DNA of 21,126 bases from Halovenus sp. (GCA_003551945.1 PUNZ01000044.1:1-21126), one strand, 5' to 3'. Positions 1 to 6,449 are shown, counted from the first letter of the stretch. A program made the numbers and translations. The notes: generated from the sequence alone by a model not told the origin.

Positions 1-1
1 G

Positions 2-547
2 CCGGTTCGCAAATGGGTATGGAACCCAGGAACTGGCGGCATTATGCGTGAAGTGCTGTGGGATGGTCAAGGAAGTCTCTACGTTGGCTCGGAAGACCAG
101 TATCTGTATAAATTATCTGTCCCCGAAGAGGGAGAACCGGAGCTCCAGTGGCAATATGATGCAGGAAATATGATATTCGGGGCAGCAATTACCCCACAGG
201 GCGATATGTATGTTGCGACAAATGACGGAACGGTTCACTCCGTTGGAGTGGTGGGTGGTGAGCCAACGACAGAATGGGTCTACCAACAGACGGAGAGTGA
301 CGTCGAGACGCCCACTGAGCAATATCACTGGACTGGATTATCACATCAGGTGGCAGTCCCCCCTGGTGGGGAGGACTCCACAATTTATGCATGTTCGTAC
401 GGCGGGAACACCGTCCACCGAATCGAGGAGGTTGATGGAGAACCACAGAAGGTATGGGAGTACGATGGGCACACTAACAATGTCCGTGAAGTTCGTGTTC
501 ACGGGGAGTACGTTGGAACAACGCCTGAAGCGTGGGGTGTCGAGTGA
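2..547 (+). CDS. Beta-propeller (PQQ/WD40-like) repeat protein, 3' part only
   Basis: The open frame runs into the left window edge, so the N-terminus is missing; an internal ATG at 44 is unlikely to be the start. The visible 181 residues contain propeller-type repeats: short strands followed by aromatic-acidic turns such as SLYVGSEDQYLYKL, DMYVATNDGTVHSV, TIYACSYGGNTVHRI and KVWEYDGHTNNV. Proteins of this kind in haloarchaea form beta-propellers, often exported or linked to viruses and plasmids; no catalytic function can be assigned. The last repeat is cut short: after HGEYV a further blade would be expected, but the frame ends with the unlike tail GTTPEAWGVE. The end may therefore be truncated or frameshifted. 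It sits 64 nt upstream of a second propeller gene on the same strand. Fold is fairly sure; function is unknown. Confidence 0.7.
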   Translation, partial: PVRKWVWNPGTGGIMREVLWDGQGSLYVGSEDQYLYKLSVPEEGEPELQWQYDAGNMIFGAAITPQGDMYVATNDGTVHSVGVVGGEPTTEWVYQQTESDVETPTEQYHWTGLSHQVAVPPGGEDSTIYACSYGGNTVHRIEEVDGEPQKVWEYDGHTNNVREVRVHGEYVGTTPEAWGVE

Positions 548-582
548 GTGCTTGCGGGCAACCAAAATCCAGAAGAATGCTG

Positions 583-588
583 TTTTAA
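583..588 (+). promoter_or_regulatory. TATA-like box for the anchored propeller gene
   Basis: TTTTAA is centred about 26 nt before the ATG at 612, the spacing expected for a leaderless haloarchaeal transcript. It indicates that this gene has its own promoter despite the co-directional gene upstream. Confidence 0.4.
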
Positions 589-611
589 CCACGGATTGAA
601 TAGACCTGATA

Positions 612-2468
612 ATGGATACGACCCCAACACGCCGTGAACTCCTCCAGTCACTCGGCGTTGCTGTAGCCGCTACTGCAGTTGGTGGGCATGTTGCTGGACA
701 ACACGTTGACCAGACGACATGGCCGACGCTCGGTGCTGACAAACGGAATACGGGATTTTCTCCTGACGCAACGGGTCCGGAATCAAGCCCAAACCCTCAG
801 TGGACGGTTGAAACCGGCGAACCAATCGAAAGCTCTGCGGCGGTCATTGACGGAATGGTCTATGTCGGAGGGACGAACAATACCCTCTTTGCGTTTGATA
901 CGGAATCTGGCGACGAAAGCGAGGATAGTTGGGCGGTTGAGACTGGCGGAGAGATACATTCGACGCCTGCTGTCGCCGATATCGATGGCGACGAACGGGT
1001 GTATGTCGGCAGTGACGATGGCCTTGTGTACGCGTTCAGTCGTGAGGACGGGACAGAACTCACCTCGTGGAGTTTTTCGGTAAGCGGTCGAATTCGTAGT
1101 TCCCCAACAATCGTAGACGAGGTTGCAGATAACGGCGCACGAGTGTTTGTTGGTGCTGGTGGCGCAGAAAGCGGGCTGTATGCTCTTGATGCAGACACTG
1201 GTGACGTTGAATGGGAACAGGCAACCGATGCAGATGTGGTTGGGGCTCCAGCCGTGGTTGTTGCCGATGAGGAAGTGACGGTGTATTGCACAACTGAAGA
1301 TGGGCGATTGCTTGCGCTCGATGCCACCGATGGAAGCGGTCAATGGCCAGCGTTTGAAGACGGTGGGGATGGTGGCTTTAGCGGGTCACCGGTCGTCACA
1401 GACGATTACGTGTATGCGGCCAGTCGTGATTCGACGCTCTATGCCATCGACCGCGAAACCGGGGATGTTGAGTGGGAGTTTGGCACTGAGGGGGTTATCG
1501 TTGCCACGCCCGCACTCGGCTCCGAGTATCTCTATCTTGCCAGTCGAGACGGCTTTGTCTATGCTCTGTCTCCGGATACAGGTGCCGAACAGTGGGCCGT
1601 CGAAACCGAACAGCTATTGGTTGCCCCACCGGCAGTCGGTGCTGAGACTGTATTCGTGGGGACAAGTCCCGGCGGCGACCTCTTGGCCCTTGACGCATCG
1701 ACTGGTGATGAACAATGGAGTGTCTCGGTCAGGGGAGATATTCGCACTCAGCCTGTCGTGGCCGACAATCGACTATACCTTGGCGATGGGTCAGGACAGT
1801 TCTATGCGCTTGACCCTGATGCGGATGAAGATGCTAACGGACTAAACGGTGAGACTGATGACGATGGGTTTGGCCTTGACCAAATCGGCTTTCTTGCTTG
1901 GCCAGCGAGCATTTTGGCGATGCTCGGGATTGGCGGCGGTCTCGTTTATGCGGCCTCCCGTGCTGGCTTGTTCTCACGAATCGAGGAAGCAGCCGATTCA
2001 GTCGGTCCCGATAGGGAGGAGTTACTCAAAGCAGAGGCCGAAGCGGCGGAAGCCACTCGTTCCGAGGAGTCAACCGCTTCACAGTCATCACCGAGTGCAG
2101 TCTGGGAACTTGTCCTTGATGATGTGATTGCACGCGCTGAGGAGACAGATAGTACGGCGACTGATGACCTCCTCGTGACAAAATACGTTGACAGGGAGAC
2201 CCTTCAGTCCCCGGTGGTCGCCTACGAAATCCAGTCATTCCGCGATGAACCAGCAACTGTCCGCCTTTCAGAGCCGTTTATCACGGAACCGTCGGACGCT
2301 GCATCGACACCGATGGGTGATAACTGGTCGGTTACGGACGAACTGACCTTTGAGCAGCAAATCGAGCCAGGTGAGACGATTCGAACCATCGTAGGTCGCC
2401 GTGATTGTCCCACAGAGCAGGCAGGCGAACTGCTTGAGCGGCCGGAAATAACAGTCACAGAATCGTAA
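612..2468 (+). CDS. Tat-exported beta-propeller protein with C-terminal membrane anchor and internal domain
   Basis: 618 residues. The N-terminus carries a twin-arginine signal (TRRELLQSLG, residues 6-15, then an Ala/Gly-rich stretch), so the protein is predicted to be exported folded. Residues about 35-400 hold roughly eight PQQ-like repeats of the form (V/L)YVGS.DG.(V/L)YALD..TG...W, predicted to form an extracellular propeller. A low-complexity acidic linker (about 401-420) leads to one transmembrane segment (about 424-447, FLAWPASILAMLGIGGGLVY). Residues about 450-490 are charged and helical. Residues about 495-618 form a separate, probably beta-rich domain with GETIRTIVGRRD, which I cannot name. 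The topology puts the propeller outside and the last domain inside, like a receptor or an envelope scaffold. The quinoprotein catalytic signature is not obvious, so dehydrogenase activity should not be assumed. The 3' end converges on mgtE 45 nt away. Confidence 0.85.
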   Translation: MDTTPTRRELLQSLGVAVAATAVGGHVAGQHVDQTTWPTLGADKRNTGFSPDATGPESSPNPQWTVETGEPIESSAAVIDGMVYVGGTNNTLFAFDTESGDESEDSWAVETGGEIHSTPAVADIDGDERVYVGSDDGLVYAFSREDGTELTSWSFSVSGRIRSSPTIVDEVADNGARVFVGAGGAESGLYALDADTGDVEWEQATDADVVGAPAVVVADEEVTVYCTTEDGRLLALDATDGSGQWPAFEDGGDGGFSGSPVVTDDYVYAASRDSTLYAIDRETGDVEWEFGTEGVIVATPALGSEYLYLASRDGFVYALSPDTGAEQWAVETEQLLVAPPAVGAETVFVGTSPGGDLLALDASTGDEQWSVSVRGDIRTQPVVADNRLYLGDGSGQFYALDPDADEDANGLNGETDDDGFGLDQIGFLAWPASILAMLGIGGGLVYAASRAGLFSRIEEAADSVGPDREELLKAEAEAAEATRSEESTASQSSPSAVWELVLDDVIARAEETDSTATDDLLVTKYVDRETLQSPVVAYEIQSFRDEPATVRLSEPFITEPSDAASTPMGDNWSVTDELTFEQQIEPGETIRTIVGRRDCPTEQAGELLERPEITVTES

Positions 2469-2513
2469 TTCGCTGTAACGCTCTCCCATCAACGAAAAGG
2501 AAACGGTCCCGAA

Positions 2514-3614
2514 TCAAATGCTGAGTTCTGAGATGAACACCATTGCAAGGCCGAAATAAATCAACAGCCCGGAAACATCTTTGATGGTCGTGACAATCGG
2601 GTTTGAGGCTGCTGCTGGGTCTTGTCCGAGCAGGTAAACCAACCATGGAATGAGAAAGCCTACGAGCGATGCCACAATTGATGTTCCAACCATCGCCCCA
2701 AAGACGACGAGTCCAACCTCGAACGCAGCCCCGTCGCCGCGGAGTACTGAAAGCCAAAGATAGGCGACAACTGCTGCGACTGCCCCGACCATCAATCCAA
2801 TCAAAGCACCGACAAACGTCTCTTTCCCGATCCGACGGACCACATTACCCCTGTCGATATGACCAAGAACGACACCCCGAATAAAGATAGTTGATGACTG
2901 CGTACCGACATTCCCGCCCATATCCATCACGACTGGGATAAAGAAGGCAAGAATAACGACCGTTTCTAGTGCGTCTTCGTAGACGCCGATAACACCGCCA
3001 GCGAGGAAGCCGCCTGCGAGTGCGACAATCAGCCACGGAACGCGAATCCTGAGGATTTGCCACACCGACGCATCCAGCATAATCGAACTTCGCTTGGTTT
3101 CGATGTCTGTGAAATCATCTTTCGAGAGCTCTGGCAAATCCATTCCCTGCATCCGAAGCATATCCTCACTGCTTTCTTCTTCCATCACATCGACGAGAAC
3201 ATCAGACCGAACGATACCGAGCAATCTATTCTCGCTATCGACAACTGGCACGGCAGGGAAATGAAATTCGGCCACGTCCAATGCAGCCTCTTTCGCATCG
3301 GCGTTGCGATGAAACGAGATGAGGTCCTCTTTCATTATCGCTGAAATTGGCTCCTCATCAGGCGCGGCCAACATCTGTCGTAACGACGCGACACCGATGA
3401 GTCGGTCGTCCTCATCGGTAACATAGGTGTAGTAAATTGTTGTCTGTGCTGGGTCATCTGGCGCATATTCCTGAAACTGGTTGACTGCCTCCGCAATAGA
3501 CGTTTCAGCAGAGACCGCCACATACCCCTCTGTCATTACATCGCCAACGGCGAGTTCGTAGTCCTCCGCGTCATCAGGAGGCTCATGTGTTTCTTCTTCA
3601 GGTACGTTCGACAT
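2514..3614 (-). CDS. mgtE: MgtE-family magnesium transporter with CBS pair
   Basis: 366 residues. Residues about 20-150 form two CBS domains (first VGDVMTEGYVAVSAETSIAEA, second ending PVVDSENRLLGIVRSDVLVD). Residues about 185-366 are the five-helix MgtE channel domain, with the family hallmark PVVMDMGGNVGTQSST (227-242) and the last-helix signature DPAAASNPIVTT followed by KDVSGLLIYF. D346 matches the conserved Asp lining the ion path in MgtE. The N-terminal helical domain of bacterial MgtE, which joins the CBS pair in magnesium sensing, is absent; short archaeal forms of this type are known. Expected role: Mg2+ entry across the cytoplasmic membrane, gated by internal Mg2+ or nucleotide through the CBS pair. 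ATG start at 3614, with a TATA-like tandem 29-41 nt upstream. Confidence 0.9.
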   Translation of the reverse strand: MSNVPEEETHEPPDDAEDYELAVGDVMTEGYVAVSAETSIAEAVNQFQEYAPDDPAQTTIYYTYVTDEDDRLIGVASLRQMLAAPDEEPISAIMKEDLISFHRNADAKEAALDVAEFHFPAVPVVDSENRLLGIVRSDVLVDVMEEESSEDMLRMQGMDLPELSKDDFTDIETKRSSIMLDASVWQILRIRVPWLIVALAGGFLAGGVIGVYEDALETVVILAFFIPVVMDMGGNVGTQSSTIFIRGVVLGHIDRGNVVRRIGKETFVGALIGLMVGAVAAVVAYLWLSVLRGDGAAFEVGLVVFGAMVGTSIVASLVGFLIPWLVYLLGQDPAAASNPIVTTIKDVSGLLIYFGLAMVFISELSI

Positions 3615-3642
3615 CTATGAAAGCAACCTACTGATGCAATTG

Positions 3643-3655
3643 TTATAACTATAAC
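3643..3655 (-). promoter_or_regulatory. Tandem TATA-like sequence upstream of mgtE
   Basis: On the + strand the sequence reads TTATAAC then TATAAC, two near-copies in tandem about 29-41 nt before the mgtE start. One copy is probably the TATA box. The duplicated pattern might also be read by a regulator, but nothing shows that directly. Confidence 0.4.
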
Positions 3656-3754
3656 TCTAAAATGAGTGTTGTCACTGGTCTATAAACTGTCCACACATAG
3701 ACATACTGATAGCTCTCCTGTGGTGTTTTGAGTGTGGTAATTCTGTCATATTCG

Positions 3755-3774
3755 AAATGTACGCCTGAACACTA
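3755..3774. repeat. 20-bp direct repeat, left copy
   Basis: AAATGTACGCCTGAACACTA occurs here and, identical and in the same orientation, at 5542-5561. One mismatch later the identity resumes for three more bases. An exact 20-mer pair is very unlikely by chance in 21 kb. The two copies bracket the accessory segment with the Doc pseudogene and the GC-rich flavin-binding gene. They could be ends of related insertion-sequence remnants, attachment or target-site duplications, or scars of recombination. Confidence 0.75.
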
Positions 3775-3847
3775 CCGAGGGAAAAGCCACTAGTAGGTGG
3801 TAGTGCGTCGTCAGGACCACTGTCCGCTAATCAATGTTTATCGGTGG

Positions 3848-3988
3848 CTACTCGTCTTCAAGCGCATCGTATATTTCGCGGTTTTCGTCCCGATCAGCCT
3901 TCGCAACCCGCAAGACAAGTTCTCGGCGGAGCTCGTCCATCACCTCGTCAAGAGGGGTACTGTCCGACGATCGTTCCTCCGTCGCCAT
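3848..3988 (-). CDS. Small acidic protein, unknown function (46 aa)
   Basis: A 46-codon frame opens with ATG at 3988 (MATEERSSDSTPLDEVMDEL) and ends with TAG. It is strongly acidic and predicted mainly helical (roughly residues 13-45; ELRRELVLRVAKADRDENRE), with no Cys, no signal peptide and no membrane segment. That composition fits a real haloarchaeal protein, and the opposite-strand frames here look worse. It lies 3' of the broken Doc toxin on the same strand, beyond the hairpin-rich sequence. An antitoxin-like or leftover regulatory role is conceivable, but I recognise no antitoxin family. An AT-richer stretch with GTACTTGTAC sits about 20-29 nt before the start and might serve as promoter. 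Confidence 0.4.
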   Translation of the reverse strand: MATEERSSDSTPLDEVMDELRRELVLRVAKADRDENREIYDALEDE

Positions 3989-4043
3989 ACAGACCAATAG
4001 TCAGTGTGTCATGTACAAGTACCTTTTTGGGTCTCGGGTTTCC

Positions 4044-4418
4044 TCACTTCGTTCGGAACCACTCGGTGCAAAAATCTACGCTAAAAAGGCCGCCTCCACG
4101 GGTTTCACCCGCTCCGGCGGTGAACCGCTCGCTTCGCTCGCGGATGCTTGCCGTGTTGAGTGCAGTACGTTTGTTGCCATCGACGAACGGGTGATTAGCA
4201 ACGAGGAGACGAAGCAGGTGAAATGACTTCTCGTGGATCGTCTCCGGGACAGACCCGAAAGCCCCCTCGCTGGCGTAGTTTAGCGCAAATTCGATGTCAC
4301 CTTTGCTCTGAACACCGGAACTGGTATCGGAATACTCAGACACGATTTAGTCGTGGATAGCGAGCACATCTTGGACCGAGGGATACCAGAACGAGGAAAC
4401 CATCTGTCTGAGTTTCAT
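4044..4418 (-). pseudogene. Death-on-curing (Doc/Fic) toxin pseudogene: internal stop and lost C-terminus
   Basis: Reading the minus strand from ATG 4418 gives FWYPSVQDVLAIHD, then TAA (4347-4349), then in the same frame IVSEYSDTSSGVQSKGDIEF and, further on, LLRLLVANHPFVDGNKRTAL. The last stretch holds the Doc/Fic motif HPFxxGNKR (4193-4167). In Doc this loop binds nucleotide and the toxin phosphorylates EF-Tu. Here the N-terminus is separated by the nonsense codon, and homology stops near 4152 at ALNTA, where Doc proteins normally continue for about 50 more residues. What follows is GC-rich hairpin sequence that supplies a chance stop at 4044. A GTG at 4343 could in theory restart translation but would give a protein missing both ends. 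No recognisable antitoxin gene is next to it. I judge it a dead type II toxin gene. Confidence 0.8.
4047..4151. repeat. Hairpin-rich, REP-like intergenic sequence
   Basis: GC-rich and made of short adjacent inverted repeats: CGGGT-TTC-ACCCG (4099-4111), GCGG-TGAA-CCGC (4117-4128) and the partly self-complementary CGCTCGCTTCGCTCGCG that follows. The sequence at 4041-4095 (CACTTCGTTCGGAACCACTC, then an A-rich GCAAAAATCTACGCTAAAA) resembles stretches I associate with repeated intergenic DNA in haloarchaeal genomes; that is memory, not a search. It replaces the 3' half of the Doc gene. Boundaries are approximate, and only one copy is in this window. Confidence 0.45.
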
Positions 4419-4768
4419 GGTGAATCAATGTATTACTTTCTCTGCCGATACACCGAAGAGATATCTGTCCACCCTGGTTGTGCCTACGAAGCCCGGAAAC
4501 CGACATTTGTTGATATGGTATGAGATGTGAAAAACCATCAGAGGGGGCCATTTGAACTGGTATGCTAGATCCATAGCGGGAATGCAGCATTCGGAATTGC
4601 TGGATGTAGCAGTTAGGTAGTCCAGCGGAATGTGCCCCTCTCAAGATTCTAGAAGGAGTGCAGCGAAAGATGAAGAGCATATAGTCAGCACGCACTCACC
4701 AGTTACTGTGTTCGGCAAAGGAAACAGATCTCCGAACGGTGCGACGAGGCGACGACCGCGCCGCCGGC
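4419..4768. other. Gene-free stretch upstream of the Doc pseudogene
   Basis: About 350 nt of lower GC, with no frame that looks like a haloarchaeal protein. The 119-residue minus-strand frame through it is rich in Cys, His, Ile and Arg and poor in acidic residues, so I reject it. The palindrome GAATGC-A-GCATTC at 4580-4592 is the only local structure noted. A degraded antitoxin gene might have stood here, but nothing recognisable remains. At about 4735 composition turns abruptly GC-rich at the 3' end of the next gene. Confidence 0.5.
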
Positions 4769-5212
4769 TCAATCGGTCGTCTTCCGGCCGATTATCTTGT
4801 AGGGGTTGAGTTCGTAGAACAGCATCTCGACTTCGGGGACGGCCTCGTTAAAGAGGCGAAACGGCGGGAACTGCTCGTTGATTTCGGTGGCGGTGAACCG
4901 AGCCTGCTCCTCCGCGGAGAGGGGACGTATCTCGCCCCGGATCATTACGCTCCACGAGTTGCCCGCCTCGTCTATCTCGTAGACAATGAACGTGGCCGTC
5001 TCCGTCGATTCTGCGTACGCCATCTTGGTGCTTTCGGGCTCGTCGCTCACGCGAACGAGGAGCCGCGAGCCGTCATACAGGTAGTTCAGTGGCACCGCGT
5101 AGGCGTCGTCGTCCCGGGTCAATGCGAGGACACCGTGGCCACGCTCTTTGAGCAGCCGGCCGATCTCCTCCTCGTCAATCCCTTCGGTGTAGACGTACTC
5201 GACATGCTCCAT
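4769..5212 (-). CDS. Pyridoxamine 5'-phosphate oxidase-related FMN-binding split-barrel protein
   Basis: 147 residues, typical for the small haloarchaeal members of this superfamily. Visible features: an N-terminal helix (EEEIGRLLKERGHGVLAL), the strand pair YAVPLNYLYDGSRLLVRVS, then a ETATFIVYEI strand, WSVMIRGEIRPLS, and a C-terminal LFYELNPYKIIGRK strand. These match the FMN-binding split barrel. Members bind FMN, F420 or heme, and the substrate of this one cannot be read from the sequence. True PNPOx activity (PLP synthesis) is unlikely for a short form. Third codon positions are very rich in G and C compared with adjacent DNA and the rest of the window, and the flanks are AT-rich and gene-poor, so recent transfer is likely. 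ATG at 5212, with CTATAG about 25 nt upstream as probable TATA element. Confidence 0.85.
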   Translation of the reverse strand: MEHVEYVYTEGIDEEEIGRLLKERGHGVLALTRDDDAYAVPLNYLYDGSRLLVRVSDEPESTKMAYAESTETATFIVYEIDEAGNSWSVMIRGEIRPLSAEEQARFTATEINEQFPPFRLFNEAVPEVEMLFYELNPYKIIGRKTTD

Positions 5213-5234
5213 GGCCTATGAATGGGCTGGTTAG

Positions 5235-5240
5235 CTATAG
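5235..5240 (-). promoter_or_regulatory. TATA-like box for the split-barrel gene
   Basis: CTATAG lies about 25 nt before the ATG at 5212 on the minus strand, consistent with a leaderless or very short-leader transcript. Confidence 0.4.
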
Positions 5241-5541
5241 AACCCTCGTCCGTCCGACTCAAAGACGCCTTTGTGTAGTCGCGTGGCTAAATAACACCGT
5301 TTTCACATCCATATCCCGTGTAAGATACGCGCGTTACATCTCGCATATCAGTTTCAATTTATCCAGAGACCATCACAAACCCAGTGAGACACTTGCGCCC
5401 GAAGTAGATCACGGGACAGTGCTGAGATCCAGTTTTGACAAATTCGATGAATTAACACTTCAAAAAGCGAAAAACTAACTCAAAGTATACGGCCTCATAA
5501 GTTATGCATATCATCTCCAAATATTTTTCATAGCATACGCA
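5241..5541. other. AT-rich gene-free stretch
   Basis: About 300 nt, clearly lower in GC than its neighbours. A plus-strand frame of 86 codons (5218-5478) crosses it but begins inside the promoter zone of the split-barrel gene and has an unconvincing composition, so I do not call it. No tRNA, strong hairpin or repeat array is visible. It ends at the right copy of the 20-bp repeat. Confidence 0.5.
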
Positions 5542-5561
5542 AAATGTACGCCTGAACACTA
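5542..5561. repeat. 20-bp direct repeat, right copy
   Basis: Identical to 3755-3774 in sequence and orientation. It marks the border between AT-rich DNA and a GC-rich patch. The second copy about 1.8 kb away makes the segment between them a candidate inserted or recombined unit. Confidence 0.75.
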
Positions 5562-5586
5562 ACGACCGGTATCATCCCGTGGCGGC

Positions 5587-5760
5587 GTGCCGCGTCAACC
5601 GGATAACCCTCGTGCAGGCGTTAAATCGTGCGCCAGCGGCGATTGCCACAAGCGCGAATGTCGCGTGCCCGGGTTCACCGCGCTGTCATTGCACCACAGT
5701 TGGTCCACTCGGGCGGGGACTGAGGCACGCAAGAGAACTTCGGCCTCCGTAAGTTTCAAT
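5587..5760 (+). pseudogene. Possible 3' relic of an IS200/IS605-type tnpB
   Basis: This GC-rich patch has no intact gene. In one forward frame the end reads STRAGTEARKRTSASVS (5704-5754). That resembles, from memory, the tail seen at the C-terminus of some haloarchaeal IS1341-type TnpB proteins (a GSPxLKERTASAVSE-like ending). Earlier codons contain scattered Cys residues (KSCASGDCHKREC) that might be a decayed zinc knuckle. No start, RuvC-like motifs or remaining body are present. The nearby 20-bp repeat supports a mobile-element history. This is a weak, memory-based match. Confidence 0.22.
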
Positions 5761-5780
5761 CTTTCCAGACCACCGTTACA

Positions 5781-6437
5781 TTAGGCGTCGAGAAATGCTT
5801 TGACGAGTTTCGTCTCGGCCGCATTGAGTCGCTGCGAGATAGCGGATTCGGACAGACCCATCTCGGCTGCGAGATCACTGAGGTCAGCGGTTCGCGGAGT
5901 TTCGTAGTAGCCGGCTTCGATTGCAAGTTCCAGCGCTTCACGCTGATTGCTTGTGATGGTACTGATATCAATCTCTGTTGTGGTACCGTCTTTTGTCCCG
6001 TTAATCAGCCAGTCGACTGAAACGCTCCCTCCTTTGGTCTCAAGAGCACCGATGAGTGACCGCAGACTATCGCGATTTGGAACGGTGAGGACAACGACAA
6101 GGTCACCCCCTTTTGTTCCTTTTACTTCCGCAATACAGTCGTGCTGTTCAAATACGAGACAGAGACAGTGAGTAGTGATACTATTTTTGACGTACTCTCT
6201 TTTCCCTACCTCATGTTCGTGAGTAAGTTCGAGATGACATTCACCACAGACATCTGTGTCGCCTTGCCACTCCGTTACAGTATCCGCTTTCAGTTGTTGT
6301 GAAACGGCCCTCGCGTCGGTTTGTTGGGCGGCCATTGCACAGTGTCCTGCTCGCTCGGGCGTAATCCGTAATCGTGTACGAAGCACGTCCTCAGACTGTG
6401 ACGACTGCTGTTTACTGGCGCTAAGTGATGGGGCCAT
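5781..6437 (-). CDS. HTH_10 (bacterio-opsin-activator type) transcriptional regulator
   Basis: 218 residues from ATG 6437. The last 55 residues (about 160-214) are the HTH_10 domain of haloarchaeal regulators: ITSNQREALELAIEAGYYE, then LSDLAAEMGLSESAISQRLN as the helix-turn-helix and a closing amphipathic helix. The N-terminal half has a Cys/His-rich segment (C64-x2-C67-H68, H73, H75, H90-C91-x-C93, H99, C101) that could bind metal or sense redox state. Residues about 105-150 look like an alpha/beta sensor unit. It probably acts as a DNA-binding regulator, target unknown. The frame stays open to another ATG at 6488. I prefer 6437 because GTTAAG lies about 30 nt upstream, but AATATAAA only 17 nt upstream could move the start further in. 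It is transcribed away from coaD. Confidence 0.8.
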   Translation of the reverse strand: MAPSLSASKQQSSQSEDVLRTRLRITPERAGHCAMAAQQTDARAVSQQLKADTVTEWQGDTDVCGECHLELTHEHEVGKREYVKNSITTHCLCLVFEQHDCIAEVKGTKGGDLVVVLTVPNRDSLRSLIGALETKGGSVSVDWLINGTKDGTTTEIDISTITSNQREALELAIEAGYYETPRTADLSDLAAEMGLSESAISQRLNAAETKLVKAFLDA

Positions 6438-6449
6438 CGTATCTGACCC

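Noticed and set aside
612..2468. Functional PQQ-dependent dehydrogenase
   Set aside because: The repeats are PQQ-like only in blade pattern. The length, the membrane anchor and the lack of an evident quinoprotein active-site signature argue against an enzyme of that class.
4336..4695. 119-codon minus-strand frame as a possible antitoxin for Doc
   Set aside because: It overlaps the start of the toxin gene in another frame, is rich in Cys, His, Ile and Arg, is not acidic, and resembles no antitoxin I know.
5218..5478. 86-codon plus-strand frame opposite the split-barrel promoter
   Set aside because: It starts in the promoter region of the divergent gene, has poor haloarchaeal composition, lacks a recognisable motif and lies in AT-rich decayed DNA.
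5350..5770. Two similar AGTTTCAAT...TCCAGA stretches (5350 and 5752) as a possible degenerate CRISPR-like repeat
   Set aside because: Only two copies, 15 of 18 bases alike, spacing about 400 nt, no array and no cas gene. Local chance similarity is enough to explain it.
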